Positions 23,092 through 32,006 of a stretch of 64,000 bases of DNA are shown one piece after another. The stretch comes from Polyangiaceae bacterium (lineage in GTDB: Bacteria; Myxococcota_A; Polyangia; Polyangiales; Polyangiaceae): NCBI GenBank assembly GCA_022842465.1, contig JALHPN010000001.1:87106-151105 (forward strand). Direction: 5' to 3'. How positions within the stretch are numbered: position 1 is the first letter of the stretch; each line of letters opens with the position of its first letter. The notes below the pieces were generated by a model. It searched no databases. It had not been told where the DNA came from and saw only the letters and a list, made by a program, of their open reading frames with translations. A program made the position numbers and the translations under genes.

Positions 23092-25923
23092 CTACTCGTC
23101 CGACGTCCCTTCGCGCTCGTGGAGCTGCGCCCGCGTGCGACCACGCGGCCGGTGCTTGATCGCCGGCTCGGGGGAGACGCCCAGCCGACCGAGCATGCGC
23201 TTCGCCTCGGCGGAGTCGGGGTGGTTCGCGAGCCACTCCTCCAGCACCGAACGCGCCTCGCGCTTGCGGTTCGAAGCCTCGAGCGTCGCGGCCAGGAAGA
23301 GCCGCGGCTCCGCGCTCGCGTCGTGCACGGCCCAGGACTCGGCCGCGCGACGCGCCTCGCGGAGCTCCCCCGCGTGGAGCGCGGAGGTCGCCCAGGCCTT
23401 CAGCGCCTGCCCGTCGCTCGGGCGCGCGCGCGCATCGGACCGCGCCTGCGCGAGCTTGGTGCGGGCCGTCTCCTTGCCGCTCTCCGTCGTCGCCGAAGCG
23501 CGCACGAGCAGCGAGCTCGGCGAAGGCTCGCGTGACGCCTCGCGCACGGGCTCGCGCACCGTCTCGCGCGCGGGCTTTTGCTCCGCGGGCATCACCTTGG
23601 CCGGGCGCGCCTCCTTCGGCGTGACGGGCACGAGGGCGGCGGTCACCGTCGTCTCCGACGTCGGCGGCGGCGGCGGCGTGACGGACACGACCTCGGGCTC
23701 CGCCGCCTCCGCGGGCGCGGGCTCGGGCGCGGTCTCGGTCTCGGCCGCGGGGAGCGACGAGACGTCCATCGTCGCGACCGCCGCGGGCTGCGCCGCCGTG
23801 AGACGCGCTTTCACGAACGACGGGGTCCAGGACGGCACGTCGAACGAGCGCCCCTGGAGGCCGGCGAGCGCGAGCACGGTGATCGACGCGCCCATGAGCG
23901 TCGAGGCGAAGAGGCGCGCGCGTCCGCGTCGCCGGTCGGGGGCGGTGCGCGCTTCTTCCAGCGCCTCGCGCATCTCCTTCGCGGTCGCGAAGCGGGCGTC
24001 CTTGCTCTTCGCGAGCGCCTTCATCACGACCGCCTCGAGCTCGCCCGGGATCACCGAAGTCGGCGCGCGATGCGTCGGGCGCTCCGGCTCCTCGCGGAGC
24101 TGCTTGCCCATCACGACGACGGGCGAGCCCTCGAAGGGGCGCGAGCCCGTGACGAGCTCGTAGAGCACGCAGCCGAGGGCGTACACGTCGCAGCGCGCGT
24201 CGACCGCCTCGCCGGCGACTTGCTCGGGCGCCATGTACTCGGGCGTGCCGAAGACGGCGAAGCCCTTCTGCCGCTTCTCGTCCCCCGCCGTGTCGGCGAG
24301 CGCCATCGCGACGCCGAAGTCGAGGAGCTTGAGCTCGCCGTCGTCGGTGAGAAAGAGATTCTGGGGCTTGAGATCCCGGTGCACGAGGCCTGCGCCGTGC
24401 GCCGCCTCGAGGGCGTACGTCGCCTGGATCGCGAGCCGCACGGACTCGCGCCAGCCGAGGCCCTTCTCGGCGTGCTCGTCGAGCGTCTTGCCCGAGAGGA
24501 GCTCCATCGCGAGGAACACGCGTCCGTCCTGGGATTTTCCGAAGTCGTGGAGCTGCACGAGGTTCGGGTGGGAGAGCTTGGCGATCGCGCGCGCTTCGCG
24601 GCGGAAGCGCTCGACCGCGTCGTGCGCGGCGGCGTGGGCGGTCGAGAGCACCTTCACGGCGTAGCGCCGGCCGAGCTCGATGTGCTCGGCCTTGAAGACC
24701 TCGCCGCTCGCGCCCTCGCCGATCTTCTCGAGCAGCCGGTACGGCGTGCCGGCGAGGATCGACGGATCCTGCGTCATGCGCTCGGCGGCCGCCTCCATCA
24801 CCGCGCTCGCGGGCGGCGTCTCGTCGCCGTGGGTGCTCCGCGAGAGCTCGCGCGCCTGCTTGAGGAGCTTCGCGAACTCGGCGCGGGAGCGCGCCGGCTC
24901 GTGCGGCCAGAGCGTCTTCATCAGGGACGCGATCCGTGCGCGCACGCTGCGCTCGCCGTTCTTGCCGGCGGGGGCCTGGGCGAGGACGCGCGCGATGTCG
25001 GTCGACGCCTGCGACGCGCTCACGTAGCGCTCGTCGGGGTCGTTCGAGCACAGCTTCTGGATGATCTCGTCGAGCTCGCGCGGGATGCCGCGGATCTTCG
25101 CGAGCTCGGGGATCGGGAAGCGCCCGGCGGCGACCTCCTCGAGGTGCTTCTGAGCGTCGCCCTGGAGGAGGCGCTTTCCGGCGCAGAGCTCCCAGAGCAT
25201 CACGCCCATCGCGTACACGTCGATGCGCCCGTCTCCGACCTGTTGGCGCGCGACCTCGGGCGCGACGTAGCCGGGCTTCGCGAAGACGACGCCCGCGACG
25301 GTGTGGCACCGGCGGTTGTGGCCGCGCGCGGTGCCGAAGTCGATGAGCTTGAGCTCGCCCGCGTAGCCGACCATCACGTTCTGCGGGGAGAGGTCGCGGT
25401 GGACGATGCCGAGCGGGGTCCCGTCGGCGCCGGCGCGCTCGTGGACGTGGGCGAGCGCCTGGCCCATCTCCATGGCGACGGCGGCGGCCTCGGGCCAGCC
25501 GATGCGGGCGCCCATCTGGACCGCCCGGTGGCGGACGTCGGCGAGCGAGCGTCCTTCGACGTACTCGACGACCGTGTACGGCTCGCCGTTCTCGTCCGTC
25601 GAGGCCTCGAGGATGTGGGCGACGCCGGGGTGGTTCAGCTGCGACTGGACGCGGGCCTCGTCGAGGAAGCGCGCGAGGAACGAGCCGTCGTGGATGTGGT
25701 CCCGCCGGACGGTCTTCACGACGATGGGGCGCTCGGCGCCCTCGATGCCCGTCGTCGCCGCGAGGTAGACGTCGCCCATCCCGCCGCGCGCGAGGAGCTT
25801 CAGGAGGAGCAGTCGTCCGAAGACGCGCGGCAGCGGGATGCTGACGACGCCGGAGGAGAACCCGGACCCCTCCGAGGCGGGCGCGCGGTCGTCCTTCCCG
25901 ATCTCGGCCGGAGCTTCGCTCAT
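23092..25923 (-). CDS. Ser/Thr protein kinase with two kinase domains in one chain
   Basis: 943 residues. The first kinase domain (~35-315) has VVK (K70), HRDLSPQN (175-182, with Ser replacing the usual Lys of HRDLKPxN) and DFG (195-197). The second (~394-660) has VK (K424), HRDLKPQN (515-522), DFG (535-537) and GTPEYMAPE. Both keep the catalytic Asp, so both may be active. A membrane helix (~670-690) is followed by a Pro/Glu/Ala-rich extracytoplasmic region and TPR-like repeats (~800-930). ATG 25923 is chosen over an in-frame upstream codon because TATCCA sits 6 nt before it. It is the last gene of a three-gene unit with two unrecognised proteins. Confidence 0.9.
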   Translation of the reverse strand: MSEAPAEIGKDDRAPASEGSGFSSGVVSIPLPRVFGRLLLLKLLARGGMGDVYLAATTGIEGAERPIVVKTVRRDHIHDGSFLARFLDEARVQSQLNHPGVAHILEASTDENGEPYTVVEYVEGRSLADVRHRAVQMGARIGWPEAAAVAMEMGQALAHVHERAGADGTPLGIVHRDLSPQNVMVGYAGELKLIDFGTARGHNRRCHTVAGVVFAKPGYVAPEVARQQVGDGRIDVYAMGVMLWELCAGKRLLQGDAQKHLEEVAAGRFPIPELAKIRGIPRELDEIIQKLCSNDPDERYVSASQASTDIARVLAQAPAGKNGERSVRARIASLMKTLWPHEPARSRAEFAKLLKQARELSRSTHGDETPPASAVMEAAAERMTQDPSILAGTPYRLLEKIGEGASGEVFKAEHIELGRRYAVKVLSTAHAAAHDAVERFRREARAIAKLSHPNLVQLHDFGKSQDGRVFLAMELLSGKTLDEHAEKGLGWRESVRLAIQATYALEAAHGAGLVHRDLKPQNLFLTDDGELKLLDFGVAMALADTAGDEKRQKGFAVFGTPEYMAPEQVAGEAVDARCDVYALGCVLYELVTGSRPFEGSPVVVMGKQLREEPERPTHRAPTSVIPGELEAVVMKALAKSKDARFATAKEMREALEEARTAPDRRRGRARLFASTLMGASITVLALAGLQGRSFDVPSWTPSFVKARLTAAQPAAVATMDVSSLPAAETETAPEPAPAEAAEPEVVSVTPPPPPTSETTVTAALVPVTPKEARPAKVMPAEQKPARETVREPVREASREPSPSSLLVRASATTESGKETARTKLAQARSDARARPSDGQALKAWATSALHAGELREARRAAESWAVHDASAEPRLFLAATLEASNRKREARSVLEEWLANHPDSAEAKRMLGRLGVSPEPAIKHRPRGRTRAQLHEREGTSDE

Positions 25924-25929
25924 GCCCTC

Positions 25930-25953
25930 TGGATAGGGAGCGGCGGCCCGGGG
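25930..25953 (-). promoter_or_regulatory. Promoter for the dual kinase gene
   Basis: On the minus strand TATCCA lies 6 nt before ATG 25923, with a TTGGCC -35-like element 18 nt further upstream. The gap to the previous gene is 39 bp, so the kinase may have its own start as well as operon read-through. Confidence 0.4.
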
Positions 25954-25962
25954 GGCCAAGTT

Positions 25963-26694
25963 TCAGGCGCGGCCCGGGCGGTCCGGCAGGACCACGGGGA
26001 ACATGAGGTCCCGGACGAGGCGCGCGCCGACCTCCTCCCCGAAGGCTCGTGCGAGCACGGAGCTCACCCGGACGTCCCGGCGGTGGGCGTCCATGTTCCG
26101 GCGGAACCCCTCCGTCGCGGCTCCGGCGAACCTCGGCTGCGGGGGGCCGGACGCGAACCGGACGAAGGCGCCCGCGAGCGCGCGGAGCACGGTCGGGACG
26201 GTCTCGGCGCTCGCGGGGTCGTCCGTCGCCACGCGCGCGTGGACGTGGTGGGGCGTGAAGAGCTCCGCGTACGGCGACTCGACGGGGCCGGCGTCGGGCA
26301 GCGCGGCGCCGATCGCGCGGATGCGCGCCATCTCGGCGAGCTGGCGCTCGTGCTCCCGGGTCGTCTCGGGCAGGGTCGGGGAGAGATTCGCCGCGACGAG
26401 GACACCCGCGGCGCCGAGCGCGACGAGATCGATCCCGAGCACGGGCGCGCCGCGATCGGGCTCGCACGCCCAGACGAGGTTCGCGATCGCGAGGTCCCGC
26501 CCGCGGAGCACGACGGATCGTCCCCACGACGCGGCCGACCGGAACGTTCGCGCTTCGAGCGCGATCGGAGCGCCACGGAGGTCTCCCTCGTGCCGCTCGT
26601 CCGCGAGCGCGATCGCGCCGAGGGCCGCGACGAGACGGGCCTCGATCTCCGCCGCGATCGCGGCGACGTCGAGACGGGACCTCGGCGCCGTCAG
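25963..26694 (-). CDS. Unrecognised protein, apparent CTG start
   Basis: I do not recognise this protein. From 26694 the frame encodes about 243 residues of well-formed coding sequence (LTAPRSRLDVAAIAAEIEAR onward), including LAIANLVWACEPDRG and RDLMFPVVLPDRP. There is no ATG, GTG or TTG between the in-frame stop near 26722 and GTG 26511, yet codons across 26512-26691 are as G/C3-biased as the rest. The simplest reading is a CTG start at 26694 overlapping the upstream TGA by four bases (CTGA), like the GTGA and ATGA joints elsewhere here. If GTG 26511 is the start, the protein is 182 residues and a 180-bp gap remains. Confidence 0.6.
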   Translation of the reverse strand: MTAPRSRLDVAAIAAEIEARLVAALGAIALADERHEGDLRGAPIALEARTFRSAASWGRSVVLRGRDLAIANLVWACEPDRGAPVLGIDLVALGAAGVLVAANLSPTLPETTREHERQLAEMARIRAIGAALPDAGPVESPYAELFTPHHVHARVATDDPASAETVPTVLRALAGAFVRFASGPPQPRFAGAATEGFRRNMDAHRRDVRVSSVLARAFGEEVGARLVRDLMFPVVLPDRPGRA

Positions 26695-27380
26695 GGGACC
26701 CGCCGCGCCGTCTCGAGCATGTCACGGGTCGGGCCCCAGGACTCGCGGTCGAGGCGCGCCTCGAGCGCGCGCGAGACCGCGTCGAGGGACGTGTCCACGT
26801 CTTCGTGGAGCCCGATCCGGACGGACGCGTCCGCGCGCACGGACCTCCGCCACGCGACATGGGCCACGAAGTGCTTCGCGTCGCGGATCGCGAGCGCGTC
26901 GGCGAGAAACGAGAGGAGGACGCGCGCGCGCAGGATCCGTTCGACGCTCGCGCTCTGGCGCTCGACGTCGGCGGCTGGGCCGGCCGTGTGATGCAGCGAG
27001 GCCATCGACGTCTCGAGGAGCGCGGCGGCGGCCGAGGCGAACGGGAGACCCGTCCCCAGGACCACCACCCGGAGCCGCGCGAAGTTCTCCTCGAGATGCC
27101 ACGAGCACATGCCGCGCGCGACGAGGAGATCTCGGAGCCAGCGCGCGTAGCGGATCATCACTGCCGGCGAGCTCTGGTGGAGCGCCTGCGCGAGGTACGA
27201 GGCGTGGAAGTCGCCGTCGTCGTTCGCGTGACGCCGGCCGCGGGCCGCGAAGCGCGTCTCCCAGAAGGGATCGTCCTGGTACATCTCGCGGATGACCCGG
27301 GCGGAGAGCGGGCGGAGGGCCGCCTCCACAGGATCGCCGTCCGCACGCGCGGCGGCGCCGTACGGCGCGTGCAACGACAT
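26691..27380 (-). CDS. Unrecognised soluble protein, first gene of kinase unit
   Basis: 229 residues, no signal peptide or membrane segment. It is rich in Ala/Arg/Leu helices. The most distinctive stretch is REMYQDDPFWETRFAARG followed by FHASYLAQALHQSS and ARGMCSWHLEENF, with several His/Asp/Trp residues that could bind metal or cofactor, though I cannot place it in a family. TAGCGT lies 6 nt before the ATG with no Shine-Dalgarno. It heads the unit 26691 - 25963 - dual kinase, so it may be a substrate or regulator of the kinase. Confidence 0.6.
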   Translation of the reverse strand: MSLHAPYGAAARADGDPVEAALRPLSARVIREMYQDDPFWETRFAARGRRHANDDGDFHASYLAQALHQSSPAVMIRYARWLRDLLVARGMCSWHLEENFARLRVVVLGTGLPFASAAAALLETSMASLHHTAGPAADVERQSASVERILRARVLLSFLADALAIRDAKHFVAHVAWRRSVRADASVRIGLHEDVDTSLDAVSRALEARLDRESWGPTRDMLETARRVP

Positions 27381-27386
27381 GGGCGA

Positions 27387-27392
27387 ACGCTA
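27387..27392 (-). promoter_or_regulatory. TAGCGT -10-like element, likely leaderless start
   Basis: TAGCGT 6 nt before ATG 27380 on the minus strand, identical to the hexamer before the lipid-kinase-like gene. No -35 was recognised. Confidence 0.42.
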
Positions 27393-27569
27393 GCGCGCGG
27401 GAGACTGCTTTGCCTGAGGCGACGGGCCCCGGCGACGCGCGGTGATCGAACCCTTCATCGTGGATCGCGGCGGCGGGGCGTCGCGCGTCGGTCTCGGCGG
27501 GTAGGGGGGTGAGGTGGCCCCGAAATACGCAGGAAAAGCAGCGGCACGCCCTGTGTAGGTGTAGGTAGC

Positions 27570-30128
27570 ATGTCTCTTCGCGCGTCTCGCTTTCCCTCGC
27601 TCGTCGCCGTCAGCACCCTCGCGCTCCTCGCCGCGTGCGCCGCCCCCGAAGGCGACGAGACGGGCTCCGCGGCCGACGAGATCCGCGCGCTCGACGCCTA
27701 CTGGGCCGACGCGAAGAAGCTCGACCTCGCCGATCTCACCCGCCTCTCGGCCGGCTTCGCGACCGACGCGCTGAACGATCAGCTCACCGGCGGCCGCGTG
27801 GGCGCGCGCTTCGAGACCCCCGTCGTCTTCGCCGCCCGAGCCCGCCCGAACCGCCTCCTCCCCGACGGGGCCGAGGTGAAGGCGCTCGACACGATCGTGA
27901 GCGGCCTCGCGGCGCGGTTCGGCGAGTCCGAGCTCGGCACGCAGGTGAACGCGGCGCGCCTCGCCCACCTCTCCTCGACGGCGGACGACTACTTCGTCGA
28001 GTCCGCCTTCCAGGTGAACGCTGGCCTCGCCCACGGCTGGAGCTTCGCGGCCCCCGGGCTCGGTGACGCCGGCGTCACCGTCGGCTTCGACGCGAACGCA
28101 CAGCTGGGCTCGCGCGTGATCGTCGCGACGAAGGACAGCGGCCTCCGCGCGCTCGTCTCGTCTCCGCTCGCCGCCGTGAAACAGATGCGAGGCTTCCTCT
28201 ACCCGCGCTCGATGAACGACATCCGCGCGATGAAGCCCGGCGAGATGTTCGCGCTCCGTGGCGCAGGAAGGCTCGGCGCGAGCTTCGGCGTCGGCGCCCC
28301 GCTCCTCGTCGCCGAGCCCACGAGCGCGCTCACGTACCGCATCGTCGTCTCCGCCGGGGTCTCCGGCGTCGTGACCGGGCAGGTCGACGTCCAGGTCGTG
28401 CGCCTCCCCGGAGACGAGGTGGTCGTCGACATCGGCGTCGAGAACGGGCGCGGCGTGCGCTTCGACGCGGCCCTCCGCGACGGCTGGGGAATCAAGGGGA
28501 TCTGCGAGGATCTCCGGCCGTGCCTCCGCACCGTGAACCTCGCGGGCAAGAGGATCGATCTCGCCGCGGCCGTGGAGAAGGCGATCGAGAAGCGGGTGAA
28601 CGAGTACCTCACCTTCCAGGTCCAGGCCTCCGCCGGCGTCACGAACGGGCGCGTCAGCCTCTCGCGCTTCCGCTTCCACCTCGATCGCGGCGACGCGACG
28701 GAGACGTCGAAGGCGCTCGAGCAGCTCCTCAAGTTCGACCTCCGCCTCGCCCAGGCGCTCTACAACCGCGACCTCGGGGACGCCGCGCCCGCCGTCATCG
28801 CCGACTTCGACGCCGTCCGCGCCGCGACGACCTCGACGCGAAACTTCGGCTTCGAGGTGCTGGGGATGAACGTCTACCACCGCGCGGTGGTCGACCGGCA
28901 GGGGACGTTCACCGTGCAGACGCCGGACGGCGCGCGCGCGGTGCTCTTCGACTACCTCCGTAAAGACGCAGGCTGGTTCCAGTCGAAGCACGCCTTCACC
29001 CGCACCGGGATCGCTGCGGAGACCGTCTCTGCCCGCGATCCGCGGCGCTACCGGAGCGAGGCGCAGCTCTTCGTGCAGACCGTCTCGGCCGACGACTACA
29101 TGGACGACGACTTCGTGGTCGACAGCGTCGACGCCGTGCTCCTCGGCCTCGCCGGCAAGGACGTCGTCGCCACGCTCGACAGGTTCGGCAACGGCATGCA
29201 GCGCGAGCTCTGGCGGCGCTGCCCTGCGACGGAGACGAACAGCGGTCAGCGGCAATGGAATGAAGCGTGCAATCTGCAGCTTCTCGACGACCCGGGCTTC
29301 GTCGCGATGAAGCGCCAGGGGCTCGCCGCGATCGAGCCGGGGATCGCGCGGCTCCCGGATGACGTCAAGGCGCTCGTCCGGAAGGCCGCGGGCGTGAGGC
29401 TGACCCTCCAGTCCGTCGGCATCCACGACTTCGACGCCACGAACGGGCCGAAGACGGCGTTCACCTTCGACATGCGGTTCGACGACAAGGCGCTCGAGGC
29501 GATGACCTCGAGGCCGAAGCGGGAGTACGCGTCGGCGCTCCGCGAGATGCTCGTCTCCGGCCGGGTCCCACGTCAGGACGCCGTGAGCGCCGAAGGAAGG
29601 GCGTACTTCGCGCGGATCTACGACGGCGAGTGGGGCCCGGCGCTCGCGGCCATGGCGGACCGCTTCGAGGCCCGCGCCTCCGCGTACAAGCGCATCGCCG
29701 ACGCCGAGAAGCTCCTGCCCGCCGCGCTCTCCGGGAAGCGCTTCGTGCCGAGCCCGATCGGGCTGAAGTTCACGGTGACGGCGGACGAGCGGTCGATCGT
29801 CGAGAGCGCCGTCCTCCGCAGCACGAGCCAGGACCGCGCGCTCGCCGCGACCGCGCTCTTCGACGCGCTCTACGAAGGCGCGCACGCCTTTCAGGGCGCC
29901 TCGCTGCACCCCGAGCACATCGCGGCGTTCCCGCTCCTCGCGATGGTGCCGGCGGCGAACCTCGAGATCGCGATGAAGGTCGACGCGGAGGTGAAGAGCA
30001 CCTGGTTCGCGCCGCGGAAGCGCTTCCAGAAGGCGGGCTTCGCGAGCGTCACCGCGACGGCGAAGGGGAGGGACGTGACGTCCCTCGGCGGGATGTTCGA
30101 CCTCCAGACGATGGCGGGCGCGGACTGA
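27570..30128 (+). CDS. Very large lipoprotein of unknown function
   Basis: 852 residues. The signal ends LALLAACAAP (lipobox LAAC). The mature chain alternates beta-rich stretches (e.g. YRIVVSAGVSGVVTGQVDVQ) with charged helices, and a short Cys cluster around CPATETNSGQRQWNEACNLQ. I recognise no family. AGGTAG, inside a GTGTAG-type direct repeat at about 27551-27566, precedes the ATG at a plausible ribosome-site distance. It is divergent from the 27380 gene and converges with the 30145 gene, so it is probably monocistronic. Confidence 0.66.
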   Translation: MSLRASRFPSLVAVSTLALLAACAAPEGDETGSAADEIRALDAYWADAKKLDLADLTRLSAGFATDALNDQLTGGRVGARFETPVVFAARARPNRLLPDGAEVKALDTIVSGLAARFGESELGTQVNAARLAHLSSTADDYFVESAFQVNAGLAHGWSFAAPGLGDAGVTVGFDANAQLGSRVIVATKDSGLRALVSSPLAAVKQMRGFLYPRSMNDIRAMKPGEMFALRGAGRLGASFGVGAPLLVAEPTSALTYRIVVSAGVSGVVTGQVDVQVVRLPGDEVVVDIGVENGRGVRFDAALRDGWGIKGICEDLRPCLRTVNLAGKRIDLAAAVEKAIEKRVNEYLTFQVQASAGVTNGRVSLSRFRFHLDRGDATETSKALEQLLKFDLRLAQALYNRDLGDAAPAVIADFDAVRAATTSTRNFGFEVLGMNVYHRAVVDRQGTFTVQTPDGARAVLFDYLRKDAGWFQSKHAFTRTGIAAETVSARDPRRYRSEAQLFVQTVSADDYMDDDFVVDSVDAVLLGLAGKDVVATLDRFGNGMQRELWRRCPATETNSGQRQWNEACNLQLLDDPGFVAMKRQGLAAIEPGIARLPDDVKALVRKAAGVRLTLQSVGIHDFDATNGPKTAFTFDMRFDDKALEAMTSRPKREYASALREMLVSGRVPRQDAVSAEGRAYFARIYDGEWGPALAAMADRFEARASAYKRIADAEKLLPAALSGKRFVPSPIGLKFTVTADERSIVESAVLRSTSQDRALAATALFDALYEGAHAFQGASLHPEHIAAFPLLAMVPAANLEIAMKVDAEVKSTWFAPRKRFQKAGFASVTATAKGRDVTSLGGMFDLQTMAGAD

Positions 30129-30130
30129 CC

Positions 30131-30157
30131 GCGCGATGAGCCCCTCAGAGGTCGCGC
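30131..30157. terminator. Hairpin at convergent junction
   Basis: GCGCGA (30131-30136) and TCGCGC (30152-30157) flank a small CCT-CAG-AGG stem. It spans the stop of the minus-strand gene at 30145 and the 16-bp gap. No U tract. Confidence 0.3.
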
Positions 30158-31923
30158 GCGATCACGACGGGCCCACAAAGCGCCTTCGCGCCGAGCGACG
30201 CGAGCGCCTTCACCGCCGCGTCCGCCAGTCCCTCGGTCGCCCAGACGACGAGCCGCGTCTTGCCCTCGACGAGCCCTTCGGCCAGGCGCGGTGAGGGATC
30301 TTCGTAGCGGCTCTCGAGCTCCTCTTCGGAGGAGGGTGCGGCGTCCGCGCCCCCGCGCGCCGCCGCGGGCGCTCCCGCGTCGACGGCGAGCGGCGCGAGC
30401 GCCGCCTTCACGGACGCAGCCGTCGTGCTCTCGGGGAAGACGAGGAAGCGGTCCTTGCACGCGCTCGGCTTGCCCGAGCGTCCACGCACCCCCGCCTCCT
30501 CGCGGGGGATCGTGCCGGCGATCCTCGCGCGCTGGACGGACACCGACGGGAGTCGGGCCACCGCGCCTCGCGACTTCGTCGAGAGCAAGAAGGCCTCTCC
30601 CGCGGCGCGCGCGAGCACGACGACGTCGTCCCCTTGCGCGTCCACCGTCTGCGCCTCGAGCGCGGCCGCGTCCTGCCGCACGACCTCGTTGCCGACGAGC
30701 TCCTTCACCGGCACGAACGCGGGTCGATTGTAGGTCGGCACCGCCCACGCTTGCGGATCGAGCGGATCCTCCGAGGTGCGCGGCAGCGCGACGTCGCTCC
30801 ACGCGTCGCCGTCCGCGCTGCGCTTCTTCAGCTTCCCGTCGGCCAAGGTGGCCCAGAGCTCGCCGTTCGGCGCGGACGACACGGACCGGATCGCCGCGCC
30901 GCCGAAGGGGCTCGCCTTCGACCACGTCTTGCCGTTCCAGCTGTGGAGCTCGCCGTAGGCGGCGACCCAGATCGCAGCCGGGCTCGCCGCGGTCACGGCG
31001 GGATCGAGGTCTTGGCCCGTGTCGTCCCGCGCGTGCTCGACGAGCCACTCGACCTTCGCCGTCATCGCCTTCGGTGGGTACCGGAGGACGCCGAGCTTCC
31101 GCTTCTCGGTCGCTCCGCACGCCTCGACGGCGATCACCAGGGTGCCGTCCAGCCCCGCGCTCATCGTCAGCGGACAGACGCCGGGCGGGATCACGGGCGC
31201 CGCGCCCTTGCCCGCGAGGACGGTCACCTTCGCGGGGCGGATCTCCGCCTGGTTCGCGTAGTACTCCGAGCCCTTCGGGTAGAGCGAGCTGTCCGGGATC
31301 TCGCGCACGCCGCGCTCGAGCGCGATCACCGCGCCGTCGCGCCGGGCGGCGCTCCACATGCCCGCGCCCGCCTTCCCGGTGGAGAACCCGTTCGGACCGA
31401 GCTTCCGCGTCGCCATCTGCGGGCCGCTGCGCATGTAGTCGCGCTCGTCGACGAGCACCGTCGTCGCGTCGTCCGACCAGACCCAGCGGAACGCGGCGGG
31501 CGCCTGCGTGATGACCGAACGGTATAGCGCTTCGCGCTCGAGGCCCTGCGAGAGGAGCTCGACGGTGAGTGGCGCCCCCGGTCCGTTCGCGCGCGCCCGC
31601 GCGAACTCGACCGCGAAGACGAGCCCGCCGCCCGGGAGCCGCTGGACCAGCGGCGGCGCGCACCCGACGTACGCCTGCGATCCCATCGGGCACGGTTGCC
31701 ACATGTAAGGGCCGCGCGCGACGATCACGAAGGGCGACGTGGGCTCCGGCGCGGCGACGGGGGCCGCGTCCGGGCGCGCGACCGCCGCCTGGGTCGACGC
31801 GTCGGGGACCACCTCCGGGACCGCGCGCAGCTGTGGGGACTCCGTCCCGCGCGTGCAGCCGACGACGGCGCACGCCGCCACGAGCGAAGATCCGAGGAGA
31901 GCCCGACGAGAACGCGTCGCCAT
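30145..31923 (-). CDS. Lipoprotein with beta-propeller-like repeats
   Basis: 592 residues. RRALLGSSLVAACAVVGC provides an Arg pair and a lipobox (VVGC). Repeated Trp-containing strand patterns (FRWVWSDDATTVLVDE, IWVAAYGELHSWNGKTWSKA, LWATLADGKLKKRSADGDAW) look like blades of a beta propeller similar to two-component-regulator or sorting-type propellers. The C-terminal ~100 residues are Ala/Glu-rich. No enzyme motif seen. TATCCT lies 7 nt before the ATG. Divergent from the MltB-type gene by 83 bp. Confidence 0.66.
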   Translation of the reverse strand: MATRSRRALLGSSLVAACAVVGCTRGTESPQLRAVPEVVPDASTQAAVARPDAAPVAAPEPTSPFVIVARGPYMWQPCPMGSQAYVGCAPPLVQRLPGGGLVFAVEFARARANGPGAPLTVELLSQGLEREALYRSVITQAPAAFRWVWSDDATTVLVDERDYMRSGPQMATRKLGPNGFSTGKAGAGMWSAARRDGAVIALERGVREIPDSSLYPKGSEYYANQAEIRPAKVTVLAGKGAAPVIPPGVCPLTMSAGLDGTLVIAVEACGATEKRKLGVLRYPPKAMTAKVEWLVEHARDDTGQDLDPAVTAASPAAIWVAAYGELHSWNGKTWSKASPFGGAAIRSVSSAPNGELWATLADGKLKKRSADGDAWSDVALPRTSEDPLDPQAWAVPTYNRPAFVPVKELVGNEVVRQDAAALEAQTVDAQGDDVVVLARAAGEAFLLSTKSRGAVARLPSVSVQRARIAGTIPREEAGVRGRSGKPSACKDRFLVFPESTTAASVKAALAPLAVDAGAPAAARGGADAAPSSEEELESRYEDPSPRLAEGLVEGKTRLVVWATEGLADAAVKALASLGAKALCGPVVIARDL

Positions 31924-31930
31924 GGCCGCG

Positions 31931-31936
31931 AGGATA
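31931..31936 (-). promoter_or_regulatory. TATCCT -10-like element
   Basis: TATCCT on the minus strand 7 nt ahead of ATG 31923, without a ribosome site between. Same pattern as other leaderless candidates here. Confidence 0.38.
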
Positions 31937-32006
31937 GACGCTCCGGCGCCCGCCGGCCTGCGCGTCTTTCGCGCCGGAAACGATCGCGACGTGCTCGAAT
32001 GGAGCC

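Noticed and set aside
22880..26860. Long open frames on both strands across the kinase gene
   Set aside because: Arg/Pro/Gly-rich low-complexity translations with no domain, overlapping a well-supported dual kinase.
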